A DNA stretch of 64,000 bases, taken from NCBI RefSeq assembly GCF_040702995.1, contig NZ_CP159992.1, forward strand, positions 2,319,501-2,383,500, in the 5' to 3' direction. Of this stretch, positions 29,054 to 38,773 are shown one piece after another. Every line of letters begins with the position of its first letter. The stretch's first letter is position 1. A program made the translations under genes and the position numbers. The notes below the pieces were generated by a model. The model had not been told where the DNA came from. It did no database searches and saw nothing but the letters and a program-made list of their open reading frames with translations. Origin of the DNA: Paenibacillus sp. AN1007. Its GTDB lineage: Bacteria > Bacillota > Bacilli > Paenibacillales > Paenibacillaceae.

Positions 29054-30391
29054 TTATTTCAATTCTTGTTCAATTGCTGCTTGTGCTTCATCCAACGCTT
29101 CCTTCACGTCCTGGCCATCTTCAAAGATCGCATTCAAAGTAACCGTATTGAATATATTGCCGATGGTTGGTGAAGCTTTAACGGACTTTATCACTCTAAT
29201 TTCGTCCTTGATTTCATTCAAAGTATCAAATGCATTTGTTTTAAAGTATTGGACGTATTCATTTTCAGGGTTTTTCGTAACTGCATCATCTTTCCATACT
29301 TCCATGTTGATTGGGTCAAATCCAAGTGTATTCCAGATTTCAGTAGTAGCTTCTTTCGAAAGCTTAGCAAAGGCTACAAATTCTTTTGCCAACTGAACGT
29401 CTTTACCATTCTTAGTAACAACTGTGCCAGTACCGCCTAAGCCAACGGAACGAGGATTACCTTCTTCAAATACAGGCAATGGAGCTATTGCATACTTCCC
29501 TTTAAGGTCTTTCATTTCGTTTACAAAGCGGGACATGTACCACTCAGGCATTAATGCACTTGCGTAGTTGCCTTTGTTATATTCGCCTTTTGCTTCTTCT
29601 GTGTCGGGTTGTCCGCCAGGGATCGTATGAATAACATTGTTCTTCTGCAGATCGACTAACATTTCAAATGCTTTAATCATTTCAGGCGAATTCACTTTTG
29701 GATTACCATTTTCATCTGTAAAATCAGCATTTTGCTGAGCTAGCAGCAGCGATGCTTGGAACGAAGCTGAAGTATCAGCAGTACCTAAGTACTTGCCAGT
29801 CTTTTCGTAAACCTGGATACCTGCTTGTTTGTAATCTTCCCACGTTTTGATTGTCTTGTAGTCAACACCTGCTTGTTCGAGAATTTCAGTGTTGTAGAAA
29901 GCAAGCGCAGCACCTACGTGATAATCAAAGCCATAAACCTGATCGGCTTTGGAGTAAATCTCGACACGTGAAGGAACAACCGCGTCTTTGTATGGTGCAT
30001 ATACATCATTCAAAGATTCCAGGGGAACGTTGTCACCTTCCAAAAATTTAGGGAATTTACCAAGCTCGATATCCGCGATATCAGGAGCACCTTTTCCGCT
30101 TGTAACTGCCAATAAGAGCTTGTTGTGCATATCATCGTAAGGCATAACCGTTACATTCAACTTAATCTGTTTGTCTGGGTTCTGTTGGTTCCATAACCCC
30201 AGCATTTTATCCAAATGCTTGCCGTGCAAATCTACGAATGTCCAAAATGATAATTCTGTTGCATTCTCACCGGCATTAGCGCCTAATTGCTGTGTTTCCG
30301 TTTTTGAACCAGAAGGATTACCACAAGCAGTAAAGACAATTGACATAATAAGGAGTGTAACGATGGAGATTAAAGCACTGCGTTTTTTCAT
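29054..30391 (-). CDS. Sugar-binding lipoprotein of a CUT1 ABC transporter
   Basis: A 445-residue solute-binding protein. The start is set at ATG 30391 (MKKRSALISIV) with GAGAGG upstream; a frame extension to 30424 has no RBS. The signal peptide ends in FTAC, so Cys is lipidated and the protein is anchored outside the membrane. The mature part has the family 1 layout (TELSFWTF, ... GKGAPDIADIELGKF, ... GLGGTGTVVTKNGKD). It heads the binding protein-MalF-MalG-GH43 operon and is preceded by cre-like sites at 30458-30471 and 30556-30570, which suggests glucose repression. Confidence 0.92.
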   Translation of the reverse strand: MKKRSALISIVTLLIMSIVFTACGNPSGSKTETQQLGANAGENATELSFWTFVDLHGKHLDKMLGLWNQQNPDKQIKLNVTVMPYDDMHNKLLLAVTSGKGAPDIADIELGKFPKFLEGDNVPLESLNDVYAPYKDAVVPSRVEIYSKADQVYGFDYHVGAALAFYNTEILEQAGVDYKTIKTWEDYKQAGIQVYEKTGKYLGTADTSASFQASLLLAQQNADFTDENGNPKVNSPEMIKAFEMLVDLQKNNVIHTIPGGQPDTEEAKGEYNKGNYASALMPEWYMSRFVNEMKDLKGKYAIAPLPVFEEGNPRSVGLGGTGTVVTKNGKDVQLAKEFVAFAKLSKEATTEIWNTLGFDPINMEVWKDDAVTKNPENEYVQYFKTNAFDTLNEIKDEIRVIKSVKASPTIGNIFNTVTLNAIFEDGQDVKEALDEAQAAIEQELK

Positions 30392-30457
30392 TTGTTCGTC
30401 ATCCTCTCTTTTTTTGTTATACATTTGAAAAGTCGGCTGACTAGTTAGTTTTGTTAA

Positions 30458-30471
30458 TTTAAGCGGTTACA
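30458..30471 (-). promoter_or_regulatory. Candidate cre (CcpA) site before the sugar ABC operon
   Basis: The minus strand reads TGTAACCGCTTAAA, matching 12 of 14 positions of TGWAAGCGYTWWCA by hand count. It lies about 70 bases upstream of the binding-protein start. Confidence 0.5.
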
Positions 30472-30555
30472 ATCCATCTTGACAACACCGTCCTTAACTT
30501 AATTCTAACTTTTCAAAGAAAAGACCCCTTCGCAACAACTTCTTAGATTCCATAT

Positions 30556-30570
30556 TGTAAGCGCTTCACA
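30556..30570. promoter_or_regulatory. Second cre/LacI-type operator
   Basis: TGTAAGCGCTTCACA has the palindromic AAGCGCTT core typical of CcpA and LacI-family operators. It lies between the divergent sugar operon and the regulator remnant, so it may be the operator of that lost regulator. Confidence 0.5.
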
Positions 30571-30643
30571 TGACGTATTAATATATATATGAAATAAGCT
30601 TTATATAACCAACTGATTATAAAATCATAAAGTTTATGCGGAG

Positions 30644-31111
30644 ATGCTGCTCTTTGAAAAAGCTAGCGTTCTGCAAACAAATTCGAGAATGGGTCGCACG
30701 ATCGGCTTCGAGCAGGCGTACACAGATCAAGGCATTTCGATTGACAAGAGTTTGTGGTGTCACATCCTTCTCGAAATTCTACGCAGCGAGCAAGCATTAG
30801 ACTATGTAATTGACTACTTGCAGGACTACAGTGGAATTTCGGCAGCCTTTTCCCTGACTGAAGAAACTGTACGCCTTACATCAGCCGCTATCAGTCGTCT
30901 GAACGATCATTCAAATATCGATTTGCTATCTTTCGATATTCCACATCTTTCAGATGCAGCTTATGTGCAGCAGGATGAACGGGAAATGGCACAAACAGCC
31001 GTAAAGCTGTTACGTGAACAAATGGAAGTATTCATTCTCCTAAGAGCCGTCATTCCCGTGCAACTCATTAACTTTTATCTCGCCACAGGATTCCATCATA
31101 ATGCTATTTAG
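30644..31111 (+). pseudogene. Truncated LacI/AraR-type regulator (effector domain only)
   Basis: The frame contains RTIGFEQAYTDQGISID, ILRSEQALDYVIDYLQ and LLSFDIPHLSDAAYVQQDER, which is the layout of the sugar-binding domain of LacI/GalR and AraR-like repressors. No helix-turn-helix is encoded upstream, and the C-terminus drifts into unrelated sequence 22 bases before repeat copy R2. It is divergent from the sugar transporter operon, which it presumably controlled. Loss of the DNA-binding part should leave that operon without its specific repressor. Confidence 0.6.
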
Positions 31112-31270
31112 ATAATTACCTAATCTGGAATGATACAATGTTCTTGTCCTTTTCGGCAAAGGGAGCAAGTTTTTGTCCTCAGCTTGGGACAAAAACTTGC
31201 TTCCTTAAAGCAAAAAAGCCGCTATATTAGCGACTTTGAATGGAACAATGTTCTTGTCTCGGGACAATCT
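31103..31270 (+). repeat. Dispersed intergenic element, copy R2 (near full length)
   Basis: Large hairpin: GGGAGCAAGTTTTTGTCC, loop TCAGCTT, GGGACAAAAACTTGCTTCC. Second hairpin: CGCTATATTAGCG, preceded by an A run. ATGTTCTTGTC motifs flank both. The stem bases differ from R7 in a paired way (GCAAG/CTTGC here, CCAAG/CTTGG there). It lies between the phosphatase pseudogene and the regulator remnant. Confidence 0.88.
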
Positions 31271-31312
31271 AAGGCTCTCATAATGTGTGAGTGTTTAATT
31301 ACCAAGCGTACA

Positions 31313-31656
31313 TATCGATTAACTAACTCTAACAATATTCGGCTGCAACAGTTCCCGTTCTACCCTTGCTTCCAAACACAATGAAAGGCGACCTTCTTGC
31401 CGGCATTATATGCTCCAACAACCTCATGAATGGCTTGTTTGAAAAGCTCGGCTTCATATTCTTTCGTATCGTCATCAAGCGGAACCTTTACCCACTTCAC
31501 ATAATCTGCTGGATACGCGCACTCTGTTGCTTCTTCCCGAAGATCGACCACGACTTCAAAGCCTTCGTTAAGAACCACTGCCTCTACGTCGGCAGCTCCG
31601 CCCATAAAAACTTGTTCAGCATTAAGTGCATGGTATTTCTTTTCTGCGTGATCCAT
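31313..31656 (-). pseudogene. Dual-specificity phosphatase-like protein, frameshifted in its active site
   Basis: The frame from ATG 31656 gives MDHAEKKYHALNAEQVFMGG ... NAGKKVAFHCVWKQG and a stop at 31360. Shifting one base after the CAAGGG gives GRTGTVAAEY, so the original motif was HCVWKQGRT, the C-x5-R signature of Tyr/dual-specificity phosphatases. The frameshift falls between the Cys and the Arg. The 3' end is then lost before repeat copy R2. It is the last gene of the arsenic operon (one base from arsC). Similar phosphatase-like genes are known in some Bacilli ars operons. Confidence 0.7.
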
Positions 31657-31657
31657 T

Positions 31658-32083
31658 TTACTTACCTTCTTTCAAAAATTGCTCGATACGAGCTTTAATT
31701 GAATCACGAACCTCAGCGAATGTAGCTGTGATTTCTTCCTCTGTACCTGTCGCCTTGGCCGGATCATCGAAGCCCCAGTGCCATCTTTCAGCTTTGTCAT
31801 TACGTACAACGGGACAATTATCGTTGGCATGACCACAAAGCGTGATGATGTAGTCTGCTTGTTTTAAAATCTCAGGATCAATCACATCCGATGTATGATT
31901 CGAAATATCGATTCCAGCTTCTTTCATCGTTTGAACAGCACGAGGATTTAAGCCATGCGCCTCTAATCCAGCACTTCTCACCTCATATTTGTCACTACCA
32001 AGTGCCTTTAAAAATCCATCGGCGATTTGGCTTCTGCAAGAGTTTCCTGTACACAAAAAGTAAACAAGGGGTTTTTTGTTCAT
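31658..32083 (-). CDS. arsC: Arsenate reductase, thioredoxin-coupled
   Basis: A 141-residue low-molecular-weight phosphatase-fold arsenate reductase that converts arsenate to arsenite in the cytoplasm. The P-loop CTGNSCRS near residues 11-18 contains the attacking Cys. The later pair in [10 protein letters not shown] forms the disulfide cascade that is regenerated by thioredoxin, so this is the Gram-positive pI258 type rather than the glutaredoxin type. Length is normal. It lies two bases after arsB in an arsR-arsB-arsC order. Confidence 0.95.
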   Translation of the reverse strand: MNKKPLVYFLCTGNSCRSQIADGFLKALGSDKYEVRSAGLEAHGLNPRAVQTMKEAGIDISNHTSDVIDPEILKQADYIITLCGHANDNCPVVRNDKAERWHWGFDDPAKATGTEEEITATFAEVRDSIKARIEQFLKEGK

Positions 32084-32085
32084 GA

Positions 32086-33525
32086 TTATTGATCTCCTTT
32101 ATCTTTGGTGTGGCTTACTTGTATTTTTTTGGCTTCACTCATTTTTGAGTTAGTCAACGTTTTTATGACCATAGCAATAACAACCAATGCTGCTGTGATT
32201 ACGGCAATCATTAACCAAACGTTTATATTTGTTGAATGAATCAGGTATAGCCACAGATACAGTCCTGTTAACGTGATAAAGAGCGTTGGGATGGTGAGCA
32301 CAATTCCAATTTTGAAATAACTTCCCCATGTGATTTTTACATCCTTACGGGATAGTACATGCAGCCACAAAAGTGTGGCGAGCGATCCAATCGGTGTAAT
32401 CTTTGGACCCAAGTCACTGCCGGTAATATTGGCATAAATCAGCGATTCCCGGATGACACCTTGCGTGTTTGTTCCATCAATAGCAAGCGCATCAATCATC
32501 ACTGTCGGCATATTGTTCATAACCGAAGACAATAGTGCAGCTAGAAAGCCCATACCAAGTGTGGAGATGTAGAGCCCCTGGTCGGCAATCGCTTGAATGA
32601 CCTTCCCAAGTTCATCCGTCAATCCCACATTTCGCAGTCCATAAACGACGACGTACATACCAATGGAGAAAATCACGACTGCCCATGGAGCTCCTTTAAT
32701 GAGCTTCCAGGTTTGAATAGCGCGACTCTGCCTTGCAGCTAAAATAAACAAGATGGCTATAACACCGGCGATTACAGACACCGGAACTTGAATGAACTCG
32801 CTCATCAAGTACGCCACCAGCAGCACGGCTAAAATCACCCAAGATATGTTGAAAAGTTTCTTATCCTTGATCGCTTCGGCTGGCTTTTTGAGCTGACTGA
32901 CTTCGTAGTTGCCTGGAATACTCTTTCTAAAGAATAAGAACAGGACCAGAAGACTTGCCAATATTGAAAAGAAATTCGGAATAATCATACGACTCGCATA
33001 CTCCACAAAGCCAATACCGAAGTAATCCGCAGAAACGATATTGACGAGGTTACTCACGACGAGCGGAAGTGAAGTTGTATCTGCAATGAAACCACTAGCG
33101 ATGATAAAAGGTAAAATCATCTTTGGATCAAATTTGAGCGCTCGGACCATAGCAAGCACAATGGGCGTTAAGATCAGTGCAGCGCCGTCATTTGCAAAGA
33201 ACGCTGCAACCCCTGCTCCAAGCAGCACAACATAAACGAACATCAACTTACCATTACCTCTTGCGAGCCTTGCCATGTGTAGTGCAGCCCATTCAAAAAA
33301 TCCAATTTCATCTAAAATCAGTGAAATTAAAATAATAGCTACGAAAGCAAGCGTGGCGTTCCATACGATTCCTGTAACCGTACCTACATCGGATAGACTG
33401 ACGACACCAAAAAGAAGTGCAAGGACAGCTCCAGCTGACGCTGGCCATCCAATATTAAGTCCCATAGGTTGCCAAATCACAAAAGTAAGTGTAAGCAAAA
33501 AGATTAATATCGCGATAATGGTCAT
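32086..33525 (-). CDS. arsB: Arsenite efflux permease ArsB
   Basis: A 479-residue membrane protein of the ArsB/NhaD ion-transporter group with about 12 hydrophobic segments and conserved [19 protein letters not shown] and [14 protein letters not shown]. It is longer than the usual 430 or so residues because of a C-terminal extension ([15 protein letters not shown] ...). It exports arsenite or antimonite. Its start overlaps the arsR stop by four bases, which fits translational coupling. Confidence 0.94.
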   Translation of the reverse strand: MTIIAILIFLLTLTFVIWQPMGLNIGWPASAGAVLALLFGVVSLSDVGTVTGIVWNATLAFVAIILISLILDEIGFFEWAALHMARLARGNGKLMFVYVVLLGAGVAAFFANDGAALILTPIVLAMVRALKFDPKMILPFIIASGFIADTTSLPLVVSNLVNIVSADYFGIGFVEYASRMIIPNFFSILASLLVLFLFFRKSIPGNYEVSQLKKPAEAIKDKKLFNISWVILAVLLVAYLMSEFIQVPVSVIAGVIAILFILAARQSRAIQTWKLIKGAPWAVVIFSIGMYVVVYGLRNVGLTDELGKVIQAIADQGLYISTLGMGFLAALLSSVMNNMPTVMIDALAIDGTNTQGVIRESLIYANITGSDLGPKITPIGSLATLLWLHVLSRKDVKITWGSYFKIGIVLTIPTLFITLTGLYLWLYLIHSTNINVWLMIAVITAALVVIAMVIKTLTNSKMSEAKKIQVSHTKDKGDQ

Positions 33526-33851
33526 GCTTCCTCCTGAGGACCGCAGCAGTTATTCAATCCTGCTATTTTATCTTTCATGGATGGCAGATACGGATACACA
33601 CACTGAACATATGCTTCTGCATCCGGATTAAGAGAGTAGTACACCCACTGCCCTTTTTTCTTTTCATTAAGGAGACCGGCTGCCTTTAGTTTTCGAAGAT
33701 GCTGACTGGCGTTTGGTTGTGACATGCCAATAATGTCAGTGATATCACATACACAAAGTTCGTGTTCCTGAAGTAGCGCAATAATGGTCAAACGTGTTTT
33801 ATCAGCTAATAACTTATATGCCTCAGCCATCTCCTGAATTCTTTGTTCCAT
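33522..33851 (-). CDS. arsR: ArsR-family metalloregulatory repressor
   Basis: A 109-residue winged-helix repressor. The metal-site motif ELCVCDIT is in the recognition-helix region and [18 protein letters not shown] is the DNA-reading helix. A C-terminal Cys pair (NNCCGPQ) is extra. An AGGGGGTG RBS precedes the ATG. It should repress its own operon and release DNA on binding As(III) or Sb(III). A palindromic AT-rich site upstream is its likely operator. Confidence 0.94.
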   Translation of the reverse strand: MEQRIQEMAEAYKLLADKTRLTIIALLQEHELCVCDITDIIGMSQPNASQHLRKLKAAGLLNEKKKGQWVYYSLNPDAEAYVQCVYPYLPSMKDKIAGLNNCCGPQEEA

Positions 33852-33892
33852 ATGTACACCCCCTGTGATTAGTCTTGTCGGCTTTATTTAAT

Positions 33893-33925
33893 GATATAAG
33901 CATATAATGAATCACTTATATAAGC
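33893..33925 (-). promoter_or_regulatory. Probable ArsR operator/promoter
   Basis: The minus strand shows TGCTTATATAAGTGATTC followed by a second TGCTTATAT, with an inverted CTTATATAAG core, about 45-75 bases upstream of arsR. This is the layout expected for an ArsR-family site. Confidence 0.5.
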
Positions 33926-33956
33926 AATGGCGAATATAATGAGATTTAGGGCACCA

Positions 33957-33991
33957 AAAAAGTCGGCAATAAAGATTACCGACTTTACTCT
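33957..33991 (-). terminator. Rho-independent terminator on the minus strand
   Basis: AAAGTCGGTAAT, a short loop, then ATTGCCGACTTTTTT on the minus strand. It would end transcription from the decayed gene at 34402-34600. Confidence 0.6.
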
Positions 33992-34401
33992 CCAACTAAA
34001 AATTCATATCCCCTGGACGGATAGCCCAGACTAAAATTATTTCTTATTTTTGTTCAGTCGCAGCATCGGTTTCAACGATCCAACTGTGATCTTCATGAAA
34101 ACGTATTTATCTCTGAGTTAACTTATATTTAGTTCGTGGCTAATGGTAGTTTGATGTCACCCCGATTCCTTGGCGATAACTTGAACCCCTCCATTTTATT
34201 AAATCTGCTAGATAAATCAAAGGAATACACAGGATCAAATTCTCACGTTCCGTTCCTCCAATGAGCTGCCACAAACAGAATTTACCATGAAGGAGTTAAG
34301 TTCAAATCACTGCTAGACACGAGTATCATTCTTTATGACAAAATAGTTAGCTAAAGTTTGACCTTTTTAATTTTTAAACATTTCTTTCGAATCAGGCCCA
34401 T

Positions 34402-34600
34402 TTATGGGACTGAGATAAAACACCAAGGTTTAGTTTTCCTTATCCAATCGTTCCCACCGATTAATCCGCATCGTACGATATACATGCCTTCACCAGCAGC
34501 ATCAACTGATACTGCCTCCCACTGCGAAGCAACTTGTTTCTCCCTCCAAAGTCTCAGAACAGGTTTCTCGTAATTTATTGAACCATGTACTCCAGTTTGG
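34402..34600 (-). pseudogene. Remnant of an unrecognised protein gene
   Basis: The minus-strand frame reads TGVHGSINYEKPVLRLWREK, QVASQWEAVSVDAAGEGMYI, VRCGLIGGNDWIRKTKPW and a stop at 34402. Composition is protein-like and a terminator lies downstream, but no start is visible. I do not recognise the family. The rest of 33992-34401 shows no gene. Confidence 0.35.
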
Positions 34601-34613
34601 GCAGGAATAAATA

Positions 34614-35240
34614 TTACATTCCGGCTAGCCGCAAAACGTCTTCTATTTTCAGTTTCCCAATAACCTTATACCCCCTTTGATCTCCCAGAGGTTGTATAAT
34701 AACAGTCTCCATACTTGAGAGTTCTCCCAGCCCTAACCCTGGAGGAAAAGAATGAGCTACAATTACCCTGTTGAAATGACTTGGAGGTATTTGTTCAACT
34801 TCTTTGTTGAAATCTTGTAGTGTACTGTTCATGGTTTCAGTGCTCGGATTTTGACTGAGTTTATATATATTCAGCCAGAAATCATTAACTTTTACATTTT
34901 GTATACCAAAAGCAGTTTGAGCGGTTTGGACGGTTCTACATAAGGGGCTGCTTTCCACGGGCATATAAACTGGAATATTTAGTTTTCGAATAGCACTGCC
35001 ATACTTCTTAGCCTGTTCCTTTCCGAGAGCGTTTAAATTTCTTTGTGTAGTGCAATCAGTCAAACTAAGATCATGTTGATCTTCCCCTACAGTTGCATCT
35101 CCATGTCGGATATAAAGTATGTACCCACCATTTTGAAGATCATGTACTAGAGAACTATCAGAGAGCTCTGACGCCCCAGCAGTATTGGTACTTCCAAGCA
35201 GCAGAAAAATACAAAGTACTACTATGAACAAACGGTACAT
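34614..35240 (-). CDS. Secreted histidine-phosphatase-superfamily protein
   Basis: A 208-residue protein with an N-terminal signal peptide (LFIVVLCIFLLLGSTNTAGA). The catalytic RHG motif in YILYIRHGDAT is near residue 46. A second phosphate-pocket Arg is in SSPLCRTVQTA, and the second His is in VIVAHSFPPG near 166. It is exported, so it probably acts on an extracytoplasmic phosphoester; the substrate is unknown. It lies 24 bases after the DUF421 gene on the same strand and may be co-transcribed. Confidence 0.8.
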   Translation of the reverse strand: MYRLFIVVLCIFLLLGSTNTAGASELSDSSLVHDLQNGGYILYIRHGDATVGEDQHDLSLTDCTTQRNLNALGKEQAKKYGSAIRKLNIPVYMPVESSPLCRTVQTAQTAFGIQNVKVNDFWLNIYKLSQNPSTETMNSTLQDFNKEVEQIPPSHFNRVIVAHSFPPGLGLGELSSMETVIIQPLGDQRGYKVIGKLKIEDVLRLAGM

Positions 35241-35264
35241 TGTTGCTCCACCTCAGTTTCTTTT

Positions 35265-35978
35265 TTATTCTATATCAACAGGATGTTTTAATTGATCTTT
35301 ATAATAATCGATATATAATCTTCCATCACTTCCTTTGACTGCATAGAAGACATCACTGACGTTCTTATTGTTTGATTCAAGCTGTATGAGTAACTCTTTA
35401 TCTGAAATACCATTTAACTTCAAATTCATCACTAATACCACTCCATCCATAACTAGCTCCACAGGCATACGTTCCTGTTTCTGTTCAGATTTTTTATGTA
35501 CATCCTGAACTGTGGCTGCTCTGTAACCGGCTTTTTTCATCACCGAAACTTGTCCATTTACTTCCAATAATGCATATTCCACTTCTTCGATATTAAATAT
35601 ATCTTTTTGTCTTAACATCTGGTTCAAGGAATCTAATGTAAGTTTATTCTTTGCGAGGTTAATCTCCATAATTTTTCCTCCTTCAATTAATACAGTTGGA
35701 GAACCTTCAGCCAATAAACGTAATTTTCTGCTTTTTAGATTCATTTTAGACAACAGATAGGAGGTACAAGTAAAAACAATCAACGATATGATTAGATGCA
35801 TGACTTCCATCTTCTCATTAAAAGCTAAATTAGCTGCAATCGCTCCCATGATTACTGCAGTGACAAATTCATGAAAATTCATGTTTGACAAGGTTTGTTT
35901 CCCCAGTATACGTGCGATAACTAATAAAAGTAAAAAGGCAGAGATACTTCTGATTAGAATCATGAAATGATCTAGCAA
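35265..35978 (-). CDS. DUF421 (YetF/YdfS-like) membrane protein
   Basis: About 237 residues from a TTG at 35978, which has GGAG eight bases upstream; the frame extends to 36065 without an RBS. Three N-terminal membrane segments (MILIRSISAFLLLLVIARIL, then FHEFVTAVIMGAIAANLAF, then LIISLIVFTCTSYLL) are followed by two small cytosolic DUF421 domains containing SRKLRLLAEGSPTVLIEGGK and YALLEVNGQVSVMKK. Proteins of this kind are common in sporeformers; the molecular role is poorly defined. Confidence 0.82.
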   Translation of the reverse strand: MLDHFMILIRSISAFLLLLVIARILGKQTLSNMNFHEFVTAVIMGAIAANLAFNEKMEVMHLIISLIVFTCTSYLLSKMNLKSRKLRLLAEGSPTVLIEGGKIMEINLAKNKLTLDSLNQMLRQKDIFNIEEVEYALLEVNGQVSVMKKAGYRAATVQDVHKKSEQKQERMPVELVMDGVVLVMNLKLNGISDKELLIQLESNNKNVSDVFYAVKGSDGRLYIDYYKDQLKHPVDIE

Positions 35979-36141
35979 GTTAAGCACTCCTTCAATCGTA
36001 AAAACGCTATTGTTACAATTATTCTCCGACACCATTTTTTGATACATTGTAATGATTTCCAACATTAAATTGTATTGTTGAGAGCCTTATTCCCTCGTGG
36101 GCTTATCTGGTAGTATAGCCTGAATTGTATATCTCCCTTAA

Positions 36142-36847
36142 TTGGTCTACATCTCTGGCTTCACGAGTAAATCGATTCCGACTAAAATCTATCCACTTAA
36201 TGCAAATTCCACATTCTCGGTTAAGAGAATTAATAGATCAGAATGGTTGTCACTACTATGGCTTTTAGCAGTCCCCATTTTAAATATTTTTTATGGAATC
36301 TTAAACCGGGCAGGAGATCGAGTGTTTAGTCTTCAGACGAACTTGGACGTTCTAATCCCCTTCATTCCAGGTTTTATCGTCCCTTATTTAATTTGTATCC
36401 TTTTATTACCGGGGTATTGGTCGCCATAGCATTTCGGAACAGAATGGTCTACTTTCAAACGTTAATTGCATTATGTAGTGGACTAATCATGTCTATATTT
36501 TCTTTGCTTTATTTCAAACATCCATTCAACGCCCGGACATGCAATACGAAACGGGATTTATCGCTCGATTAGTTCAATTCGTATATTCGACAGATCAACC
36601 TTATAACTGTTTTCCAAGCATTCACGTATTAACAAGCTACCTTATGTTAAGAGGTGGACGTGTCTTTAACCCTACTATACGTGTGTACATTGCAAGCATT
36701 TCCTTGCTTATCATTATTTCAACGGTACTTGTCAAACAGCATGTGGCTGCAGATATATTAGGTGGTATTTTAGTTGGGGAGTTATGTTTCCGGCTGGCCA
36801 AATTGGCTGTCCTGCGAAAAAAAGTAATTCTTCTTAATCCAGAATAA
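36142..36847 (+). pseudogene. PAP2-superfamily membrane phosphatase/transferase, two frameshifts
   Basis: Three frames join into one protein. 36142-36428 gives RINRSEWLSLLWLLAVPILN ... LLPGYW. A +1 frame over about 36415-36520 gives VLVAIAFRNRMVYFQTLIAL then CSGLIMSIFSLLYF. The frame to 36847 gives QTSIQRPDMQYETGF ... NCFPSIHVLTSYLM ... KQHVAADILGGILVGE. The PSIH motif and HVAADILGG are the PAP2 catalytic signatures. With two shifts the gene cannot make the intact enzyme. It is the only gene on the plus strand in this stretch, and repeat R3 follows it. Confidence 0.72.
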
Positions 36848-36884
36848 TGTTAAATCATGTTCAAAAATGTTTAAGCTGTTTACT

Positions 36885-36972
36885 CGAAAATATTTAGATA
36901 ACAATCTTATGAGTATTGACACAATGTTCTTGTCCTTTTCGGCAAAGGAACCAAGTTCTTGTCCTGCGACAG
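36885..36972 (+). repeat. Dispersed intergenic element, copy R3 (truncated)
   Basis: It contains AATATTTAGATAACAATCTT, ACAATGTTCTTGTCC and the left hairpin arm GGAACCAAGTTCTTGTCC, then breaks off before the right arm. It lies 164 bases downstream of the minus-strand DHA2 gene. Confidence 0.8.
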
Positions 36973-37135
36973 TTGAGCAATATGTTGTTTTTTTTGGGAT
37001 CAAAAGTACTTCAGCTCGTAAACACTTCAGAATGTGTGTATTCCCCGCTTGTAGTATCAATTTGTATATGTAAAACCCCCAGGGCATATAATGTGCCCCT
37101 GGAGGCAAAATGATTGTGAACGATATCTGCAGCCT

Positions 37136-38641
37136 TTACTGTATTGAATTTTTCAGCTGTTTTTTCTTTGATCGTGTTCCAATCCATAGCATGCCTAATG
37201 AAGCAACTACCAGTAACACAATAATGGCTGCAATAACAGCAAAAAAGGACTGATCAAACGCAAATCGCGCGGCCTGTTTCAATGTTTCCGAGGCAGTTCC
37301 AGACATCCCTTCTGCTGCGATTAAAGCTTCATCCAAACTATCTTTCACCTTTAATGAAACATTCAATCCTGTTGGAATTTTCATGGTTAACGTGTACACA
37401 AGACCTGATAGACTTCCGATCATGGCTATTCCTGCAGCTCCACCAACTTCATATCCCACACTTTCCATAGATGCAGCCATACCTGCCTTTTCATACGGAG
37501 CGCTGCTCATTATAGAATGCGAAGCTGCAGTCATCCCGCCACCTAAGCCTACTCCAAAAATGGCTAGTCCAAATACTTTCCCAGCAATGTCCGAATCCAA
37601 TTGTGCAAGATAGATTCCCAATCCTGCTGCTGTAATGAATAGAACAGCACTCTTGATATAAATAACATTGAAGCGATTCAAGAGCATTCCGGTCACTGGA
37701 GCTGCAATGACAGATGCAAAAGGGATCGTTAACGTATATACTCCGGCTAGTAGTGGGCTGAAACCTTCTATTAATTGAAGGCGCTGCGTCACAATATATT
37801 GGATTCCCGTCATACCAAATAAACCTACCAATGCCGTAATAAATCCCGTGGCAAACAGAGGTATCTTAAATAATGAAAGGTCAATAAGTGGGTCAGAACT
37901 TCTGTTCTGACGACGTATAAAGATAACAAGTGCTGCAATGCCGACAGCAGCTCCAATCACTGCAAAAGTTACCGAACCTTCGCGGCGAGTAAACTCCTTG
38001 ATCGCATAAATTAGAGTCACCAAGGCAATCATGATTTGGATTGAACTGGTTAAGTCAAACTTTTTACTTGTATTACCTTCATGTTTTGGAACCAGCAATA
38101 TGGTTAGTACAAATGCTAGTATTGCGATGGGTAAATTTATTAAGAATACAGATCCCCACGAGAAATACTCGAGAAGAAGTCCACCTACAATGGGCCCAAG
38201 TCCTGCACCTCCTGAGGCAACAGCACCCCAAATACCTATAGCCAAGCCTAACTCACGCGGATCTGTGAACGTAACTCTGACGATTGCCATGGTAGCAGGC
38301 ATCATAATCGATGCACCAACAGCAAGAAGTACCCTTCCCGCTATCAAAACATAGGGGGTGGGAGCAAAAGCCGCAGTAAGCGAAGCAATTGAAAATATAA
38401 TCAAACCTATCAAGAAAACCCGTTTATAACCAAGGCGGTCTCCTAATGTCCCCATTGCGGGAAGCAGACCCGCCATAACAAGTGAGTAACCATTTAAAAT
38501 CCATAATTTTTGTGATGCAGTCGCTCCCAATTCATGTGTTAATGTTGGCATCGCCGTGTAAAGAATCGTCATATCCATGACGATGAGTAAGAGTGCACTG
38601 GATACAATGATTAGAATCATCCAGCGTTTGAATGTTGACAT
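37136..38641 (-). CDS. DHA2-family (QacA/EmrB-like) 14-helix multidrug efflux pump
   Basis: A 501-residue MFS transporter with the TM1 motif D-M-T-I in VMDMTILYTAMPTL, the loop 2-3 motif GTLGDRLGYKR, and the antiporter motif GAVASGGAGLGPIVGG in helix 5. Helix count and length fit the 14-TMS drug:proton antiporters. It is divergent from a MerR-family gene and has a MerR-type promoter (38689-38719), so it is very likely induced by the toxic ligand sensed by that regulator. Confidence 0.92.
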   Translation of the reverse strand: MSTFKRWMILIIVSSALLLIVMDMTILYTAMPTLTHELGATASQKLWILNGYSLVMAGLLPAMGTLGDRLGYKRVFLIGLIIFSIASLTAAFAPTPYVLIAGRVLLAVGASIMMPATMAIVRVTFTDPRELGLAIGIWGAVASGGAGLGPIVGGLLLEYFSWGSVFLINLPIAILAFVLTILLVPKHEGNTSKKFDLTSSIQIMIALVTLIYAIKEFTRREGSVTFAVIGAAVGIAALVIFIRRQNRSSDPLIDLSLFKIPLFATGFITALVGLFGMTGIQYIVTQRLQLIEGFSPLLAGVYTLTIPFASVIAAPVTGMLLNRFNVIYIKSAVLFITAAGLGIYLAQLDSDIAGKVFGLAIFGVGLGGGMTAASHSIMSSAPYEKAGMAASMESVGYEVGGAAGIAMIGSLSGLVYTLTMKIPTGLNVSLKVKDSLDEALIAAEGMSGTASETLKQAARFAFDQSFFAVIAAIIVLLVVASLGMLWIGTRSKKKQLKNSIQ

Positions 38642-38688
38642 AAGTAATCTTCCTCCGTACGAATTATTTTAAACCTGTAACATCTTGA

Positions 38689-38719
38689 ACTATAATGTAT
38701 AGGGTAACCCTATAGTCAA
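38689..38719 (-). promoter_or_regulatory. MerR-type promoter with 19-bp spacer and internal palindrome
   Basis: On the minus strand, TTGACT (38714-38719) is followed by a 19-bp spacer holding ATAGGGTTACCCTAT, then TATAGT (38689-38694). The overlong spacer with the operator inside is the hallmark of MerR-activated promoters. It drives the efflux gene. Confidence 0.85.
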
Positions 38720-38773
38720 TAAACAATCTCAGTACAACCAATAAATAGCTATAGAGGCATGGAGGATAGAAAA

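Noticed and set aside
36142..36847. Programmed frameshifting in the PAP2 gene
   Set aside because: Two shifts are needed and no slippery heptamer with downstream structure was seen. Decay is simpler.
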